NCBI GenBank assembly: GCA_963555835.3
Contig: CAUVWZ020000002.1
Location: forward strand, 2,108,001-2,172,000
DNA length: 64,000 nt
DNA from: JAPUME01 sp027294185
GTDB taxonomy: Bacteria; Acidobacteriota; Terriglobia; UBA7540; JAPUME01
Direction: 5' to 3'
The position numbers and the translations under genes are program-made. The notes beneath the pieces were generated by a model. That model saw nothing but the letters and a program-made list of their open reading frames with translations. It searched no databases and was not told where the DNA came from. Shown in pieces: positions 27,401-34,967 of the stretch; within the stretch, counting starts at the first letter, position 1, and the number at the start of each line of letters is the position of its first letter.

Positions 27401-27645
27401 ATTCGACGCAGGACTATGCCTTCAAGATCATCAACACGATCTCGGTGACGCTTCATCCCCAAGACCTGGACAAGATAGAGGCGGGCCTCGAAGCCCCGCT
27501 TGACCCTCAGTCCGGCCGGGTGCCGTTCCCTCTTCCGTCGCGGTTCTGGCCCGATAAAGGACCTTATCTGTCGATCCTTGCGAGCTTTCTCCTGCTGATG
27601 ACGGTCCTGGTGCTGATTCTGATGAAGCGAAAGGATGCCACTTAA
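24415..27645 (+). CDS. Zinc-ribbon / triple-FHA / ABC transporter (ABCG-like) fusion
   Basis: A 1076-residue inner membrane protein. Order: zinc ribbon with CPQC (3-6) and CRAC (17-20); FHA1 (about 50-150: GRD, SRLH, NGT); FHA2 (about 215-310: GRD, SALH, NGS); FHA3 (about 315-410: GRD, SSKH, NGT); ABC ATPase with Walker A GPSGAGKST (about 449-457), signature LSGGQRKR (about 551) and Walker B VLFLDEPTSGLDP (about 572); then an ABC2-type membrane domain with about six helices (about 740-1070). This is the half-transporter layout of the ABCG/White group. FHA domains bind phosphothreonine, so transport is probably gated by a Ser/Thr kinase. Substrate unknown. Confidence 0.92.
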   Translation: MKCPQCGEINPQGFKFCRACGEGLRGGPPPKSGSPSPPAAKSRREGKPDFQLVATQGPLSGRQFNIGAKGLTIGRDPQKCQVVIPDEQVSRLHAWVGWGEAGQLSIEDRKSANGTYVNGTRVPRKALVAGDVVAFGPDEKHLFRLMRVKETPPRAPQPTGQTELLNVAPPPPPSGSPSQGTSAINMGESTRLGLDENPEAATIVDRRRLAAVSRPHVELIVDKYVVRSLDIPESGLCVGRDARKCHIQMEHPTVSALHAMIALEKGEAVLKDLSTNGSFVNGKRVPNTKLNDGDYITFGRYAGKSLIFRMGQAPALKIEKVTLDKDRITIGRDRSNDVWVNHPTVSSKHAEVIKQNGRYVVVDLGSTNGTFVNGIKVKRHQLQQMDRIVVGPSELRFEGLSLSHQPSTQVVRLDVLHLSKQVLDRATGQPRLILDDISLAVNPRELIGLLGPSGAGKSTLMDAMNGFRPASSGQVRYNGADLIQNFNRLKTNIGYVPQEDIVHRQLTVRKCLFYAAKIRLAEDISDEEIHQRITEMLETLKISERADTPVSQLSGGQRKRVSIGIELLPKPGVLFLDEPTSGLDPRTETVMMMLFRQLANQGSTIIVTTHLLASFGLLDKVVVLVQGRLAFYGPGGKFLEYFKSESPADVYDDLTENNTVSYSLKLKERFEKSDLHRELVVDPLRETMGPTPSKTPDSEGDIRRGMGFNLTQFKVLTQRYLEIKFKDSAQTVLLLVQAPVVALLVALMASGPNQVQTLFMAVFSSLWFGCSNAVREIVDEQAIYRRERQTGLKIPSYIFSKLAVLSGVSLVQCVSVVFVLMVVGGALRLGTAEALQAVVIMFLVSANGTLIGLTLSAMVGTAEKALTLFPLILIPELLLCGLFLPINRIPMIIPLTVEELFEGQIYAQPEAKARVGKMMAEAAPQEPAPSGPVLGGRLGHSVIGAIDPSEKAMEVFHKYTPTPIEGMTAPIEWLSAVTVSRWGLEALADLCLHGSHSTQDYAFKIINTISVTLHPQDLDKIEAGLEAPLDPQSGRVPFPLPSRFWPDKGPYLSILASFLLLMTVLVLILMKRKDAT

Positions 27646-27702
27646 CGACCCGAGTGGGGAGGTTCCCGCCTCGCCGCACGAGGTCGGTGAAAAGGAGCAA
27701 TC

Positions 27703-28104
27703 ATGGAAATGGGTTATTCAAAGCTTCGCGGCCTGATTCTTTTTTCGATCGCACTGGTAACGCTGGGAATCGGTTCCAACTTCTACGTGGCGAGTGAAGT
27801 CTCTCGGAACAACGATGAGCTGGACCGTCTCTATCGCCTTCTGCAGAAGCAGCTTGCCGGAGAAGCCCTGGCCCAGTCCCGAGAGCTTCAGCAGAGGATG
27901 GAATCGCTGAACGAGACAGCCACGGGGATTGACGCCAAAATGAAGAAAGCGCAGGACGAGATGGACGGGAAGTTGAGAAAGGCTCAGGATGACATGGTCG
28001 CCCGCATGGGGGCGGAACTGCCCAAAATCATGGACCGCTATGTTCAGAGCCGGGCAACAAGGTTAAGAGGCGAACTCGAAAAGCAGGGGATTCCCCAGCC
28101 CTAG
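27703..28104 (+). CDS. Membrane-anchored coiled-coil protein, unknown function
   Basis: A 133-residue protein with one N-terminal membrane segment (GLILFSIALVTLGIGSNFYVA, about 10-30) followed by an uninterrupted heptad-rich helix (about 32-125) with repeated QSRELQQRMESLNE and KKAQDEMDGKLRKAQDD. Probably a type II membrane protein projecting a coiled coil into the periplasm. It starts 57 bases after the FHA-ABC gene with AAGGAG upstream and is likely co-transcribed, so it may be an accessory of that transporter. Confidence 0.75.
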   Translation: MEMGYSKLRGLILFSIALVTLGIGSNFYVASEVSRNNDELDRLYRLLQKQLAGEALAQSRELQQRMESLNETATGIDAKMKKAQDEMDGKLRKAQDDMVARMGAELPKIMDRYVQSRATRLRGELEKQGIPQP

Positions 28105-28114
28105 GATAAGGGTT

Positions 28115-29089
28115 TCAGGACGCCAGCTTGATCTGAACGCGGAAGATTTGCTCGCCGGCAAAGAACTCGTCTCCCTCCTTCAGTTGGATCTCGTTGCGAA
28201 TTCTCAGGTAAATCCCGTTCCGGCTTTTCAAGTCCTGCAAAATGTAACGGCCCGGCTCGCGCTTGAGGCGGGCGTGTTTGCCCGACATGTAGGGGTCCAT
28301 TTTGAACATCAGGTCTCCGCTGGTTCTCCCGACCACGGTCTCGGGCTTGTCCAGAGGGCACTTGTCCACCGTCTCCCCGTTCAAGCGAATGTGCAACAGG
28401 GAAGCTTTCAGAGGAGGGGAAGCAAGGTCGGGAACCCGTGAAAGAACCTGGGTCTTTTCGGATTCGGTATCGGGCGGCGGAGATTCCACTTCGAAACGGA
28501 ACAGCTCGCGTCCCAGGAGGAAAACATCCCCTGCCGCGAGCTCTTTGTCTTGCCGTTGCTTGATGAAGGTTCCGTTGCGACTACCCAGGTCTTTCAAGAA
28601 AGCCTTCCCTTCGCGAATGGAAATGCTCGAATGACGAGGTGAAAGCAGCACATCGTCGGGATAGGTCAGCTCGCAATTGCTCTGCCCCACGCGAGCCTCC
28701 TTTACCACTTTATGTTCTTCACCGATGCTCCCGTCGGGCTTCATCTCCTTCAACACAACCTCAATTTTCGGAATTTCCAGCCCGTGAAACACCTGTGTTG
28801 CCTCAGGTGCGTCCGCAACCGGGGCGCGGGGAGGAGGAGATGAAGGAGGCGCTTTCTGGGGCGGCGAGGGGGCCATGGCCGCCCCGCAGAACCCGCAGAA
28901 TCGGCTGCCTGCCGGAAGCGGCTTCTTGCATTTGGGACAGTTAACTACTCTTACTTTCATCTCTTCAGTCGCTTTTTGCATGGGCTTGCCGCACTGGCCG
29001 CAACTGGCTACGGATGCCGGGTTCGGAGTCCGGCAATGCTCGCACATCACGTACCGAATTGTTCCATTTCCCGGAGGTCCGTCCGTCAT
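28115..29089 (-). CDS. Double zinc-ribbon, double-FHA protein
   Basis: A 324-residue soluble adaptor. Two zinc ribbons come first (CEHC...CGQC, about 16-34; CPKC...CGFC, about 49-66), then a proline-rich linker, then FHA1 (about 105-200: LLSPRHSSISI, LGSRNGTFI) and FHA2 (about 220-315: GRTSGDL, MSGKHARLK, LKSRNGIYL). FHA domains read phosphothreonine. Start at ATG 29089 directly precedes the zinc ribbons; a TTG at 29128 would add 13 residues without a better ribosome-binding site. The ribbon/FHA layout matches the N-terminus of the FHA-ABC fusion, suggesting shared ancestry. It ends ten bases from the coiled-coil gene stop on the other strand. Confidence 0.9.
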   Translation of the reverse strand: MTDGPPGNGTIRYVMCEHCRTPNPASVASCGQCGKPMQKATEEMKVRVVNCPKCKKPLPAGSRFCGFCGAAMAPSPPQKAPPSSPPPRAPVADAPEATQVFHGLEIPKIEVVLKEMKPDGSIGEEHKVVKEARVGQSNCELTYPDDVLLSPRHSSISIREGKAFLKDLGSRNGTFIKQRQDKELAAGDVFLLGRELFRFEVESPPPDTESEKTQVLSRVPDLASPPLKASLLHIRLNGETVDKCPLDKPETVVGRTSGDLMFKMDPYMSGKHARLKREPGRYILQDLKSRNGIYLRIRNEIQLKEGDEFFAGEQIFRVQIKLAS

Positions 29090-29124
29090 CTTAGGCTTCT
29101 CTTTACTCCAGTGGAAACCTGGAG

Positions 29125-31176
29125 TCAATCCTGAAGGTGAATCCAGAGCGGGTTAGTATAGCAGCGGAAGCCCTCTCCGCGGCTGGTTCTGGTCCGGGCT
29201 TCAAGCCGGACCCAATACCACCCCGGTGCTTTTCCGGAGAGCGACTCGGTGAGGTCGACGCTGAAGCGATATTCGTTCTTCGAATCTCCTCCATGCAAAG
29301 GGAGAAGCTCTCTCAAGACAGTCTCCCCCTCCCGGTCCCCCAACAGTAGAGACAACTTTTCGAACGGCCCGAATTCCACGCTCGTGGAAAGCTCGATCAC
29401 CAGAGCGGGGAAGGCTCCATCGGCAACACTCAACTCGCCTCCCACGTGCACATCGCCGCTATCCAGCCGGCCGTTGCGGTCCATGTCAAAACCTGCCGCG
29501 GCCAGGGGACCGTCCGACAAAATCGTGCGGCCCGCCCGCACCGACCGAAGAACGCCCTCGCCCCCGGCTCCCATTCCATTCGGGGAATAGGCGATGGTGG
29601 CGACCCTTCCCAGCGCATTGTCCTCCGCATAGCCCGAAATTCCTCGCGTCATTGCGCGTTCCGGATTCACCACGTAGTCCACGACATCGAGAGAGGTCTC
29701 ATAGTTAAAGTCGCCGTGAGCGTCTGAACCGGCCGCAAGGAAAACCTTGAACAAGGGATGATCCCCTTCGGTGGAAACCGATTGTTGGAGCAGAGGAACC
29801 CAGCCTTTTTCAATGGCACGTTCGAGGCGAAAGTAATGATCGGCCTCCGCGTCGGCCTGAAAACATCCCGAAGGATCGGAATCGGGAAGGATGCAGTAAG
29901 GGTCGGTGACATGGTCGGCCGTCTGTTCCGTCCGACGGTTCCAGGCCTCGAGCCCCACCAATCCGGGCCGCAAGGTGAGGGGTGAATCCTTCAACAAGTG
30001 GGGCAAAAAGTCGGGCGAGAGCGCCCAGGATGCCCCGCGCAGGATGGGGCTGATGGGGTCAAAGGGATGTGCGGCGTAGGCAAATCCTCCACTGGCCGCG
30101 ATTCGATCCAGTACCTCGCCGAGCGGCAGGCCGGGAAACGTCAGCGAACCGTCACCCGTTTCAATCAGGGGAGACTCGGTTGGGGAAGTCGCCGGGAATC
30201 CCCGGTCCGGCTCCTCGGGCGAAGGAAACACCACCAGGTGAATCGTCGTCAGCAACCCCGCCTGAGAAGATTGGGCCGTGACCTCCTGACCCCGAATGAA
30301 TACAAATTCTTCACTGCTCAGCTTCTGAATCTCTTCCAACTGGCGGGCATAATCCCCCGTATCCAGGTCGCTCGAATGGTCCGTCACCAGGATCCAATCG
30401 AGACCGGCGTGCAAGGCCGCCTGTCGGGTCACCTCAAGCGGATGGCCTCGCTCGGCCGGATTGTTGGTGTAGGCGGAGTGGTAGTGTGTATCTCCCCGGT
30501 ACCAGCCGGGGAATCGCGGCAGGGATTCGCCACGCAGACGGATTCGAAGCCCAATCCTTTGCGAGGGTTCTTCAAAGAGGACAAACTCTACCTGGATGTC
30601 GAGCGTGCGCGCTCCGCCGCCGATGAAATTCTCTTGCAGGTAGGTCTCCACCTGAGAGATAGGAAGTTGGAGCGTCTTCTCAAACCGATCAGCAATCTTC
30701 AGGGGCTCGCCGTCCGCCTTCAAAGGAACCGAATACTCGCTTTCGGGCGACAACAAGAACGGCTTGTCGGGAAATTGTCGCTCCCGACCGCTGGGCTTGA
30801 GGTAGAAGTTGACCCCTTCGAGCAGAATCGGATCGCGGGTAATATAGCGGCGGGCAATGGCCGCGGCGGCGCCCCGAGACTTCTCCACCCCGTTGATGAT
30901 GCGCAGGAAAATCGGGAGGGAAGTGTCCTCAGAGTTGCGGAGAATGTAGGGCGCATCGGCACGAAAAACCCGGCCCACTTCCGCCGCCCGCTCCAGGATT
31001 TCCTTGGTAAGGTCCCCGGTGATATCCTGCGCCGCAGCCGCCGGGGCATTGAGACCCCAGAAGATCAAGAACACGCCGAGGCAGGTCCCGATGCTTCGCT
31101 TGCGGCCAGAGGCTAATTCAGGATGTTTTGAGCCAATTGGATCGGAACGCAGATCCTCCCCCCCGTTGCAATGCAC
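29125..31176 (-). CDS. Exported PHP-domain metallohydrolase-like protein
   Basis: A 683-residue protein with an N-terminal signal peptide (IGTCLGVFLIFWGLNAPAAAA, about 29-49), a beta-rich domain (about 60-220), a PHP-type metal hydrolase domain (about 225-520) and a C-terminal beta domain. Metal motifs are GDTHYHSAYT (about 227), VTDHSSDLD, AYAAHPFDP and AGSDAHGDFN, the set expected for an active PHP enzyme. Start is GTG 31176, inside the 3' end of the upstream gene (64-base overlap); no later start precedes the signal peptide. PHP enzymes hydrolyse phosphoesters; the substrate here is unknown. Location in a kinase/phosphatase island is suggestive only. Confidence 0.8.
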   Translation of the reverse strand: MHCNGGEDLRSDPIGSKHPELASGRKRSIGTCLGVFLIFWGLNAPAAAAQDITGDLTKEILERAAEVGRVFRADAPYILRNSEDTSLPIFLRIINGVEKSRGAAAAIARRYITRDPILLEGVNFYLKPSGRERQFPDKPFLLSPESEYSVPLKADGEPLKIADRFEKTLQLPISQVETYLQENFIGGGARTLDIQVEFVLFEEPSQRIGLRIRLRGESLPRFPGWYRGDTHYHSAYTNNPAERGHPLEVTRQAALHAGLDWILVTDHSSDLDTGDYARQLEEIQKLSSEEFVFIRGQEVTAQSSQAGLLTTIHLVVFPSPEEPDRGFPATSPTESPLIETGDGSLTFPGLPLGEVLDRIAASGGFAYAAHPFDPISPILRGASWALSPDFLPHLLKDSPLTLRPGLVGLEAWNRRTEQTADHVTDPYCILPDSDPSGCFQADAEADHYFRLERAIEKGWVPLLQQSVSTEGDHPLFKVFLAAGSDAHGDFNYETSLDVVDYVVNPERAMTRGISGYAEDNALGRVATIAYSPNGMGAGGEGVLRSVRAGRTILSDGPLAAAGFDMDRNGRLDSGDVHVGGELSVADGAFPALVIELSTSVEFGPFEKLSLLLGDREGETVLRELLPLHGGDSKNEYRFSVDLTESLSGKAPGWYWVRLEARTRTSRGEGFRCYTNPLWIHLQD

Positions 31177-32546
31177 AGCACCCGGCCCTCCGGTGTCAGC
31201 AGGGGGGCGCCGAATTCGCCCGGGTTCAGCTGACGATCAAGCGTTAAGAGCTTCCCGTCCCGTGAAACTTTCACCGAAGCAGGGTGTGGCTTCGAGATCG
31301 ATTGGCTCGCCCCGAAGGGAAAGCCATATAAAGAAGCAGGTGCGTCCGGAGAAAGCTCTCCTTCTCCGGCTACCGGAATAAGAGGCGCGAAATTCCTTCC
31401 GCCCACCTGAAGGACCGCAAGATCAGCCTCTCCGCCGACATGGAGAGAAATCTCCGCCTTCTCTTCTGTATCTTCGTCCTGATAAAGAACTTTTACCATG
31501 CGGTCCCGGCCGAGCGAAAGCACACGAAGAGTCCCCTCCGTCAAGCTGTGGGCCGTCAAGCGTCGGAGCTGCCCCTGCTCATCCAAAACCCTGGCGCCCG
31601 CAGGCCATGCATAGAGGCGATAACTCTCCCGAACCAGTTCCAGACCGTAGCGTTGCATGAGGAATCGAATGGCCGGGTCGAACTTCCAGGGCTCGACCAC
31701 CCGCTTTGCAGTGAGCAGACGCCCATCGGCACGTACCAGAAAAGATGTGCCCGACTGCGTGAATGTTTCCTCCACGTTCCTTTTCGGGTCGCGCAGCACA
31801 TACTCGCAATAGACCAGAAATACGGAACCCTCCCCGACCGCTCTCAGTTTCTCCTTCTGTGCTTCCTTTTCCACGTATTGACGGGCAAGCGTCAGGGCGG
31901 CGGGCGAATCGGGCGCCGACAGGGTTTCCAGAATCCTCTTGGCTCCCATTTCCACCAACGAGCTGGTAAATAATTGAAGCGGAATCTCATCGTCGAGAGC
32001 TGTCGGAATAACCACCTGGCCCGCCCTCAGCGCCATCTTTTCCACCAGATTCAGCTTGACCACCACGAAGCCTTCTCCTGCCACCGGTAGGGATTCGGCT
32101 TCCATCATCTTCAGCACGGGAGCAAGCGAGCGAATGTCGGAAAAATTTACGGATACCTGCAGGGGCTCGGGAAGATCGACGACATGCTGCTTGGAAAGTT
32201 TGAAGGGTTTTTCGAAAGGCTCGACTCTGAGAGGGATGCCGCCGGCCGTCACATTTTGAAAATAGACCTTCTTAACCGTCACGGCCCGGTCGACCGGGCG
32301 CAGACTCACAAAAAGATTGAGACGCAGCCGATCGAAATCGATGCTTTCGAAAGTGATCTTCCGGTAAAGGAGAGGGCTTTCCAGCGATTCGCCCGGCTCC
32401 AGTGGAATGCGAAAAACCTTGATGCCCTGCACCTCGGCCGGCAATTCTTGAGTAGAGGAGCCCTGACCTGCCATCGAGGAGCCGAGCAGGACAGAGGCGA
32501 TGACGGCGAATCCAACACATCTCTGCAATCGATAAGGGAAAGTCAT
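31113..32546 (-). CDS. Exported protein with degenerate trypsin-like (pseudoprotease) domain
   Basis: A 477-residue protein: signal peptide (about 1-27), a beta-rich unknown N-terminal domain (about 40-230), then a chymotrypsin-fold domain (about 260-477). In the latter GTSFLVRADGRLLTAKRVV aligns with the GSGFVV...ILTNxHVV of HtrA proteases but the catalytic His position is Lys/Arg; ADLAVLQV keeps the Asp; the Ser motif GNSGGPLL reads PGEFGAPLL, so the nucleophile is lost. Hence most likely a non-catalytic binding protein. It overlaps the cyclase gene by four bases (ATGA) upstream and the PHP gene by 64 bases downstream, so all are co-translated. Confidence 0.78.
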   Translation of the reverse strand: MTFPYRLQRCVGFAVIASVLLGSSMAGQGSSTQELPAEVQGIKVFRIPLEPGESLESPLLYRKITFESIDFDRLRLNLFVSLRPVDRAVTVKKVYFQNVTAGGIPLRVEPFEKPFKLSKQHVVDLPEPLQVSVNFSDIRSLAPVLKMMEAESLPVAGEGFVVVKLNLVEKMALRAGQVVIPTALDDEIPLQLFTSSLVEMGAKRILETLSAPDSPAALTLARQYVEKEAQKEKLRAVGEGSVFLVYCEYVLRDPKRNVEETFTQSGTSFLVRADGRLLTAKRVVEPWKFDPAIRFLMQRYGLELVRESYRLYAWPAGARVLDEQGQLRRLTAHSLTEGTLRVLSLGRDRMVKVLYQDEDTEEKAEISLHVGGEADLAVLQVGGRNFAPLIPVAGEGELSPDAPASLYGFPFGASQSISKPHPASVKVSRDGKLLTLDRQLNPGEFGAPLLTPEGRVLCIATGGRICVPIQLAQNILN

Positions 32547-34228
32547 TTGACCTGACCTGCAGGATTCTCTTGAATTTCGGACCCGTCCCGGCCCGTCGGC
32601 TGCCGGGAACCCTTGCTGCCGTGTTCCTGCCAGCCGACCTCGTAAATATTCACCCGCGCTTCCCGACCCTTGACCCGAATGGCATCGAGCTTCTTAAGGG
32701 GCAATGTCCCGTCCAAATCCTCCTCGCAGGAGGCGCTGATCAGCACCTGCCCCGGCAGGGCGTTGGCGCAGAGCCGTGATGCCAGGTTGACCGAATCTCC
32801 GATCACCGTGTAGTCCATCCGTTTGGTCGAACCGATATTCCCCGCCGTTACCATTCCCGTATTGATACCGATGCCCATACGCAGCGGTTGACGGCCCGTT
32901 TTTTCCCAGTGCTCGTTGAGCCTTTGAAGGGCGATTTGCATTGCGATGGCGGTCTCGACGGCACGCTGGGCGTCATCGGGCCGGGCCAGAGGTGCGCCGA
33001 ATACGACCATTAACCCATCGCCGGTGTATTTGTCGAGCGTCCCACTCTTTTCAAACACCAGATCCGTCATCTCCGTGAAACACTCATTCAGCAGCTCCAC
33101 GACGTCGGCCGGTTCCATCTTTTCCGACAGTTGCGTAAAGCCGCGCAGGTCGGAAAAAAGGATGGTGGCCTTCTGGTTTTCTCCGCCCAGGCTGATCTGA
33201 TCCGGGTTGGCGAGAATTTTCTCCACGGCGGCCGAGTCCAGGAAGCGCTCCAATGCCTTTTTTTCCATGAGGCGTTTCGCCAGCTCCTGGTGCGATTGCG
33301 CGCTTGCCAGTGAGATGGCCGCCTCGGCCGCGACCACCGAAAAGATGCCCAATTCCTCCTGCGTGAAGCCCCACACTTTGCTCAGACAATCGACATAGAA
33401 AAGCCCCAATACCTGATCCCGGTAAAGCAAAGGGGCACACATGGCGGACTGGACGCCGGAAAGACGCAGGCTCTCGCTGGCGCGGAAACGGTCGTCCTGG
33501 GCCACGTCATGGATCAACAACGGCAACTTCTCCTCCATCACCCGGTCGATCATGGTCCGGCTCAGCGCCACACCCCGGCTCTGTTTTCGCAGCTTATCGT
33601 CCTTGTAGAGCAAAACCGCGGGAAGAAATCCCTTCTTTTCGTCGCGCAGCATCACGAAGCCGCGCTCGACATTCTCCATCTGGAAGATCAGTTTCATGAC
33701 CTGCTCCAGGGTCTCTTCCGACGTGTGCGCCGCCGAGAGAGTCTTGCCCACTCCCAGGAGCAGTTTGAGAAGATGATTCTCTTTCTCCAGATCGCGGACC
33801 CGGTCTTCGATGGCCACGTCTTTGACGGGCGCGGCGGACGGCGCCGGGCGAAGCGAACTGGTAAGATCTTGCGGGTCGATCAGCTCGGCTACGTGGCCGG
33901 GAACCGTTTTTCCGGTTTGGATGCGAAGGCGAGTGGCCGCCCCGACCTCATAGCGCAACTCGTAGACACCGGCGTTGATACAGTCACCCGCTTTGAGGTT
34001 TGCCTCCTGAATCTTCTGGCTGTTGACGTAGGTGCCGTTCAGGCTGCCCAGATCGTTCACAAGAACCGTGCCACCCGGCAGAACGGAAATTCGGGCATGG
34101 TAGCGGGAAATGCTGGGATGATTGAGAACCAGATCGTTGACTTCCGCTCGCCCAATGGAAATGGTAGGGGTGGATAACTCAAAGATCTGCGTCTTTCCGG
34201 TGTCATCGTTGATAACAAGACGTGCCAA
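32543..34228 (-). CDS. FHA-GAF-class III nucleotide cyclase
   Basis: A 561-residue cytoplasmic enzyme. FHA domain at about 1-100 (SIGRAEVNDLVL, SRYHARI, LGSLNGTYV); helical linker; GAF domain at about 160-310; class III cyclase domain at about 350-530 with ATILFSDLRGFTQLSEKM (metal Asp), LDKYTGDGLMVVFG (Lys and second metal Asp) and VIGDSVNLASRL (Asn/Arg of the transition state). All catalytic residues appear present and the Lys of LDKYTGDG favours ATP, so cAMP is the expected product. The FHA domain makes it a phosphothreonine-reading cyclase: a direct link from Ser/Thr kinase to second messenger. ATGA overlap with the next gene. Confidence 0.9.
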   Translation of the reverse strand: MARLVINDDTGKTQIFELSTPTISIGRAEVNDLVLNHPSISRYHARISVLPGGTVLVNDLGSLNGTYVNSQKIQEANLKAGDCINAGVYELRYEVGAATRLRIQTGKTVPGHVAELIDPQDLTSSLRPAPSAAPVKDVAIEDRVRDLEKENHLLKLLLGVGKTLSAAHTSEETLEQVMKLIFQMENVERGFVMLRDEKKGFLPAVLLYKDDKLRKQSRGVALSRTMIDRVMEEKLPLLIHDVAQDDRFRASESLRLSGVQSAMCAPLLYRDQVLGLFYVDCLSKVWGFTQEELGIFSVVAAEAAISLASAQSHQELAKRLMEKKALERFLDSAAVEKILANPDQISLGGENQKATILFSDLRGFTQLSEKMEPADVVELLNECFTEMTDLVFEKSGTLDKYTGDGLMVVFGAPLARPDDAQRAVETAIAMQIALQRLNEHWEKTGRQPLRMGIGINTGMVTAGNIGSTKRMDYTVIGDSVNLASRLCANALPGQVLISASCEEDLDGTLPLKKLDAIRVKGREARVNIYEVGWQEHGSKGSRQPTGRDGSEIQENPAGQVK

Positions 34229-34243
34229 AGGATTCAGCCTCGG

Positions 34244-34915
34244 TTATTCCGGTCGTCGCAGGCGTACGATGTCTCCGAAATCCAGCGAGACACCTGATTT
34301 GAGTTCCATGACTCGACACTGAGCCTGCTGCGATTCGACAACGCCACTCACCTCCAGCTCCCCCACCTGAGTTTCCGGATCTACGGCCAGGAAAGCGGCC
34401 AGTCGCTCCCCACCCCGCAGTCCATGAGCGGAGCCGCGGTCGATGGTGACGGTTTCGCCCTCGACGGCGGTAATATAGCCTTCCAGGGCCCGAGGGCTGC
34501 CCAGGGCCATGCCACGGGACAACCCAAGGGGTTCCAGTACCGCCGTGGAGGTTGGCCGGATGGCGAGTTCCTGAAACTTTTTCCCTGTCTCCTCTCGGAA
34601 CCCGGAAACCTCGCCTTTCAGAATTGTCAGAGATGTGAATAAGGCCGCTAAAGATCTTGAGTTTTCTCCCATTCGGGTTCGCAACTCGGCCAGAATGTCG
34701 TCCACGCTCTTTAGAACTTTGGTCTGCCCGGCGAGGACAGCCAGCAAACCCACCTGTCTCTTTTCCAGCTCCTTCACCATCTCCTTCGTGGCCGTCATCT
34801 CTTGCTGAATCGCCTTGAACTGCTGGTCAAGATAGGCCCTGTCCTTCTTGTTGAATGCCGACGCCTGCACGGCGATCAACAACAAGAGAAGGGTCAGCCA
34901 GATCGTCCTTCGCAT
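34244..34915 (-). CDS. Exported coiled-coil protein with small C-terminal beta domain
   Basis: A 223-residue protein: signal peptide (TIWLTLLLLLIAVQASA, about 4-20), a long helical, heptad-rich region (about 25-120) and a C-terminal beta domain (about 135-223) containing ITAVEGETVTIDRGSAHGLRGGERL, a pattern also seen in FlgT/CsgG-associated modules of envelope proteins (split here as ITAVEGETVTIDRG and SAHGLRGGERL). Start at ATG 34915 has GGAGG eight bases upstream; GTG 34924 is too close to it. It lies 15 bases upstream of the cyclase gene, downstream of the kinase. Function unknown. Confidence 0.75.
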   Translation of the reverse strand: MRRTIWLTLLLLLIAVQASAFNKKDRAYLDQQFKAIQQEMTATKEMVKELEKRQVGLLAVLAGQTKVLKSVDDILAELRTRMGENSRSLAALFTSLTILKGEVSGFREETGKKFQELAIRPTSTAVLEPLGLSRGMALGSPRALEGYITAVEGETVTIDRGSAHGLRGGERLAAFLAVDPETQVGELEVSGVVESQQAQCRVMELKSGVSLDFGDIVRLRRPE

Positions 34916-34967
34916 GGGACGCACCTCCGAATCTCTTAGGGTTTAGAACCTGCTGAATGTCTGTAGG

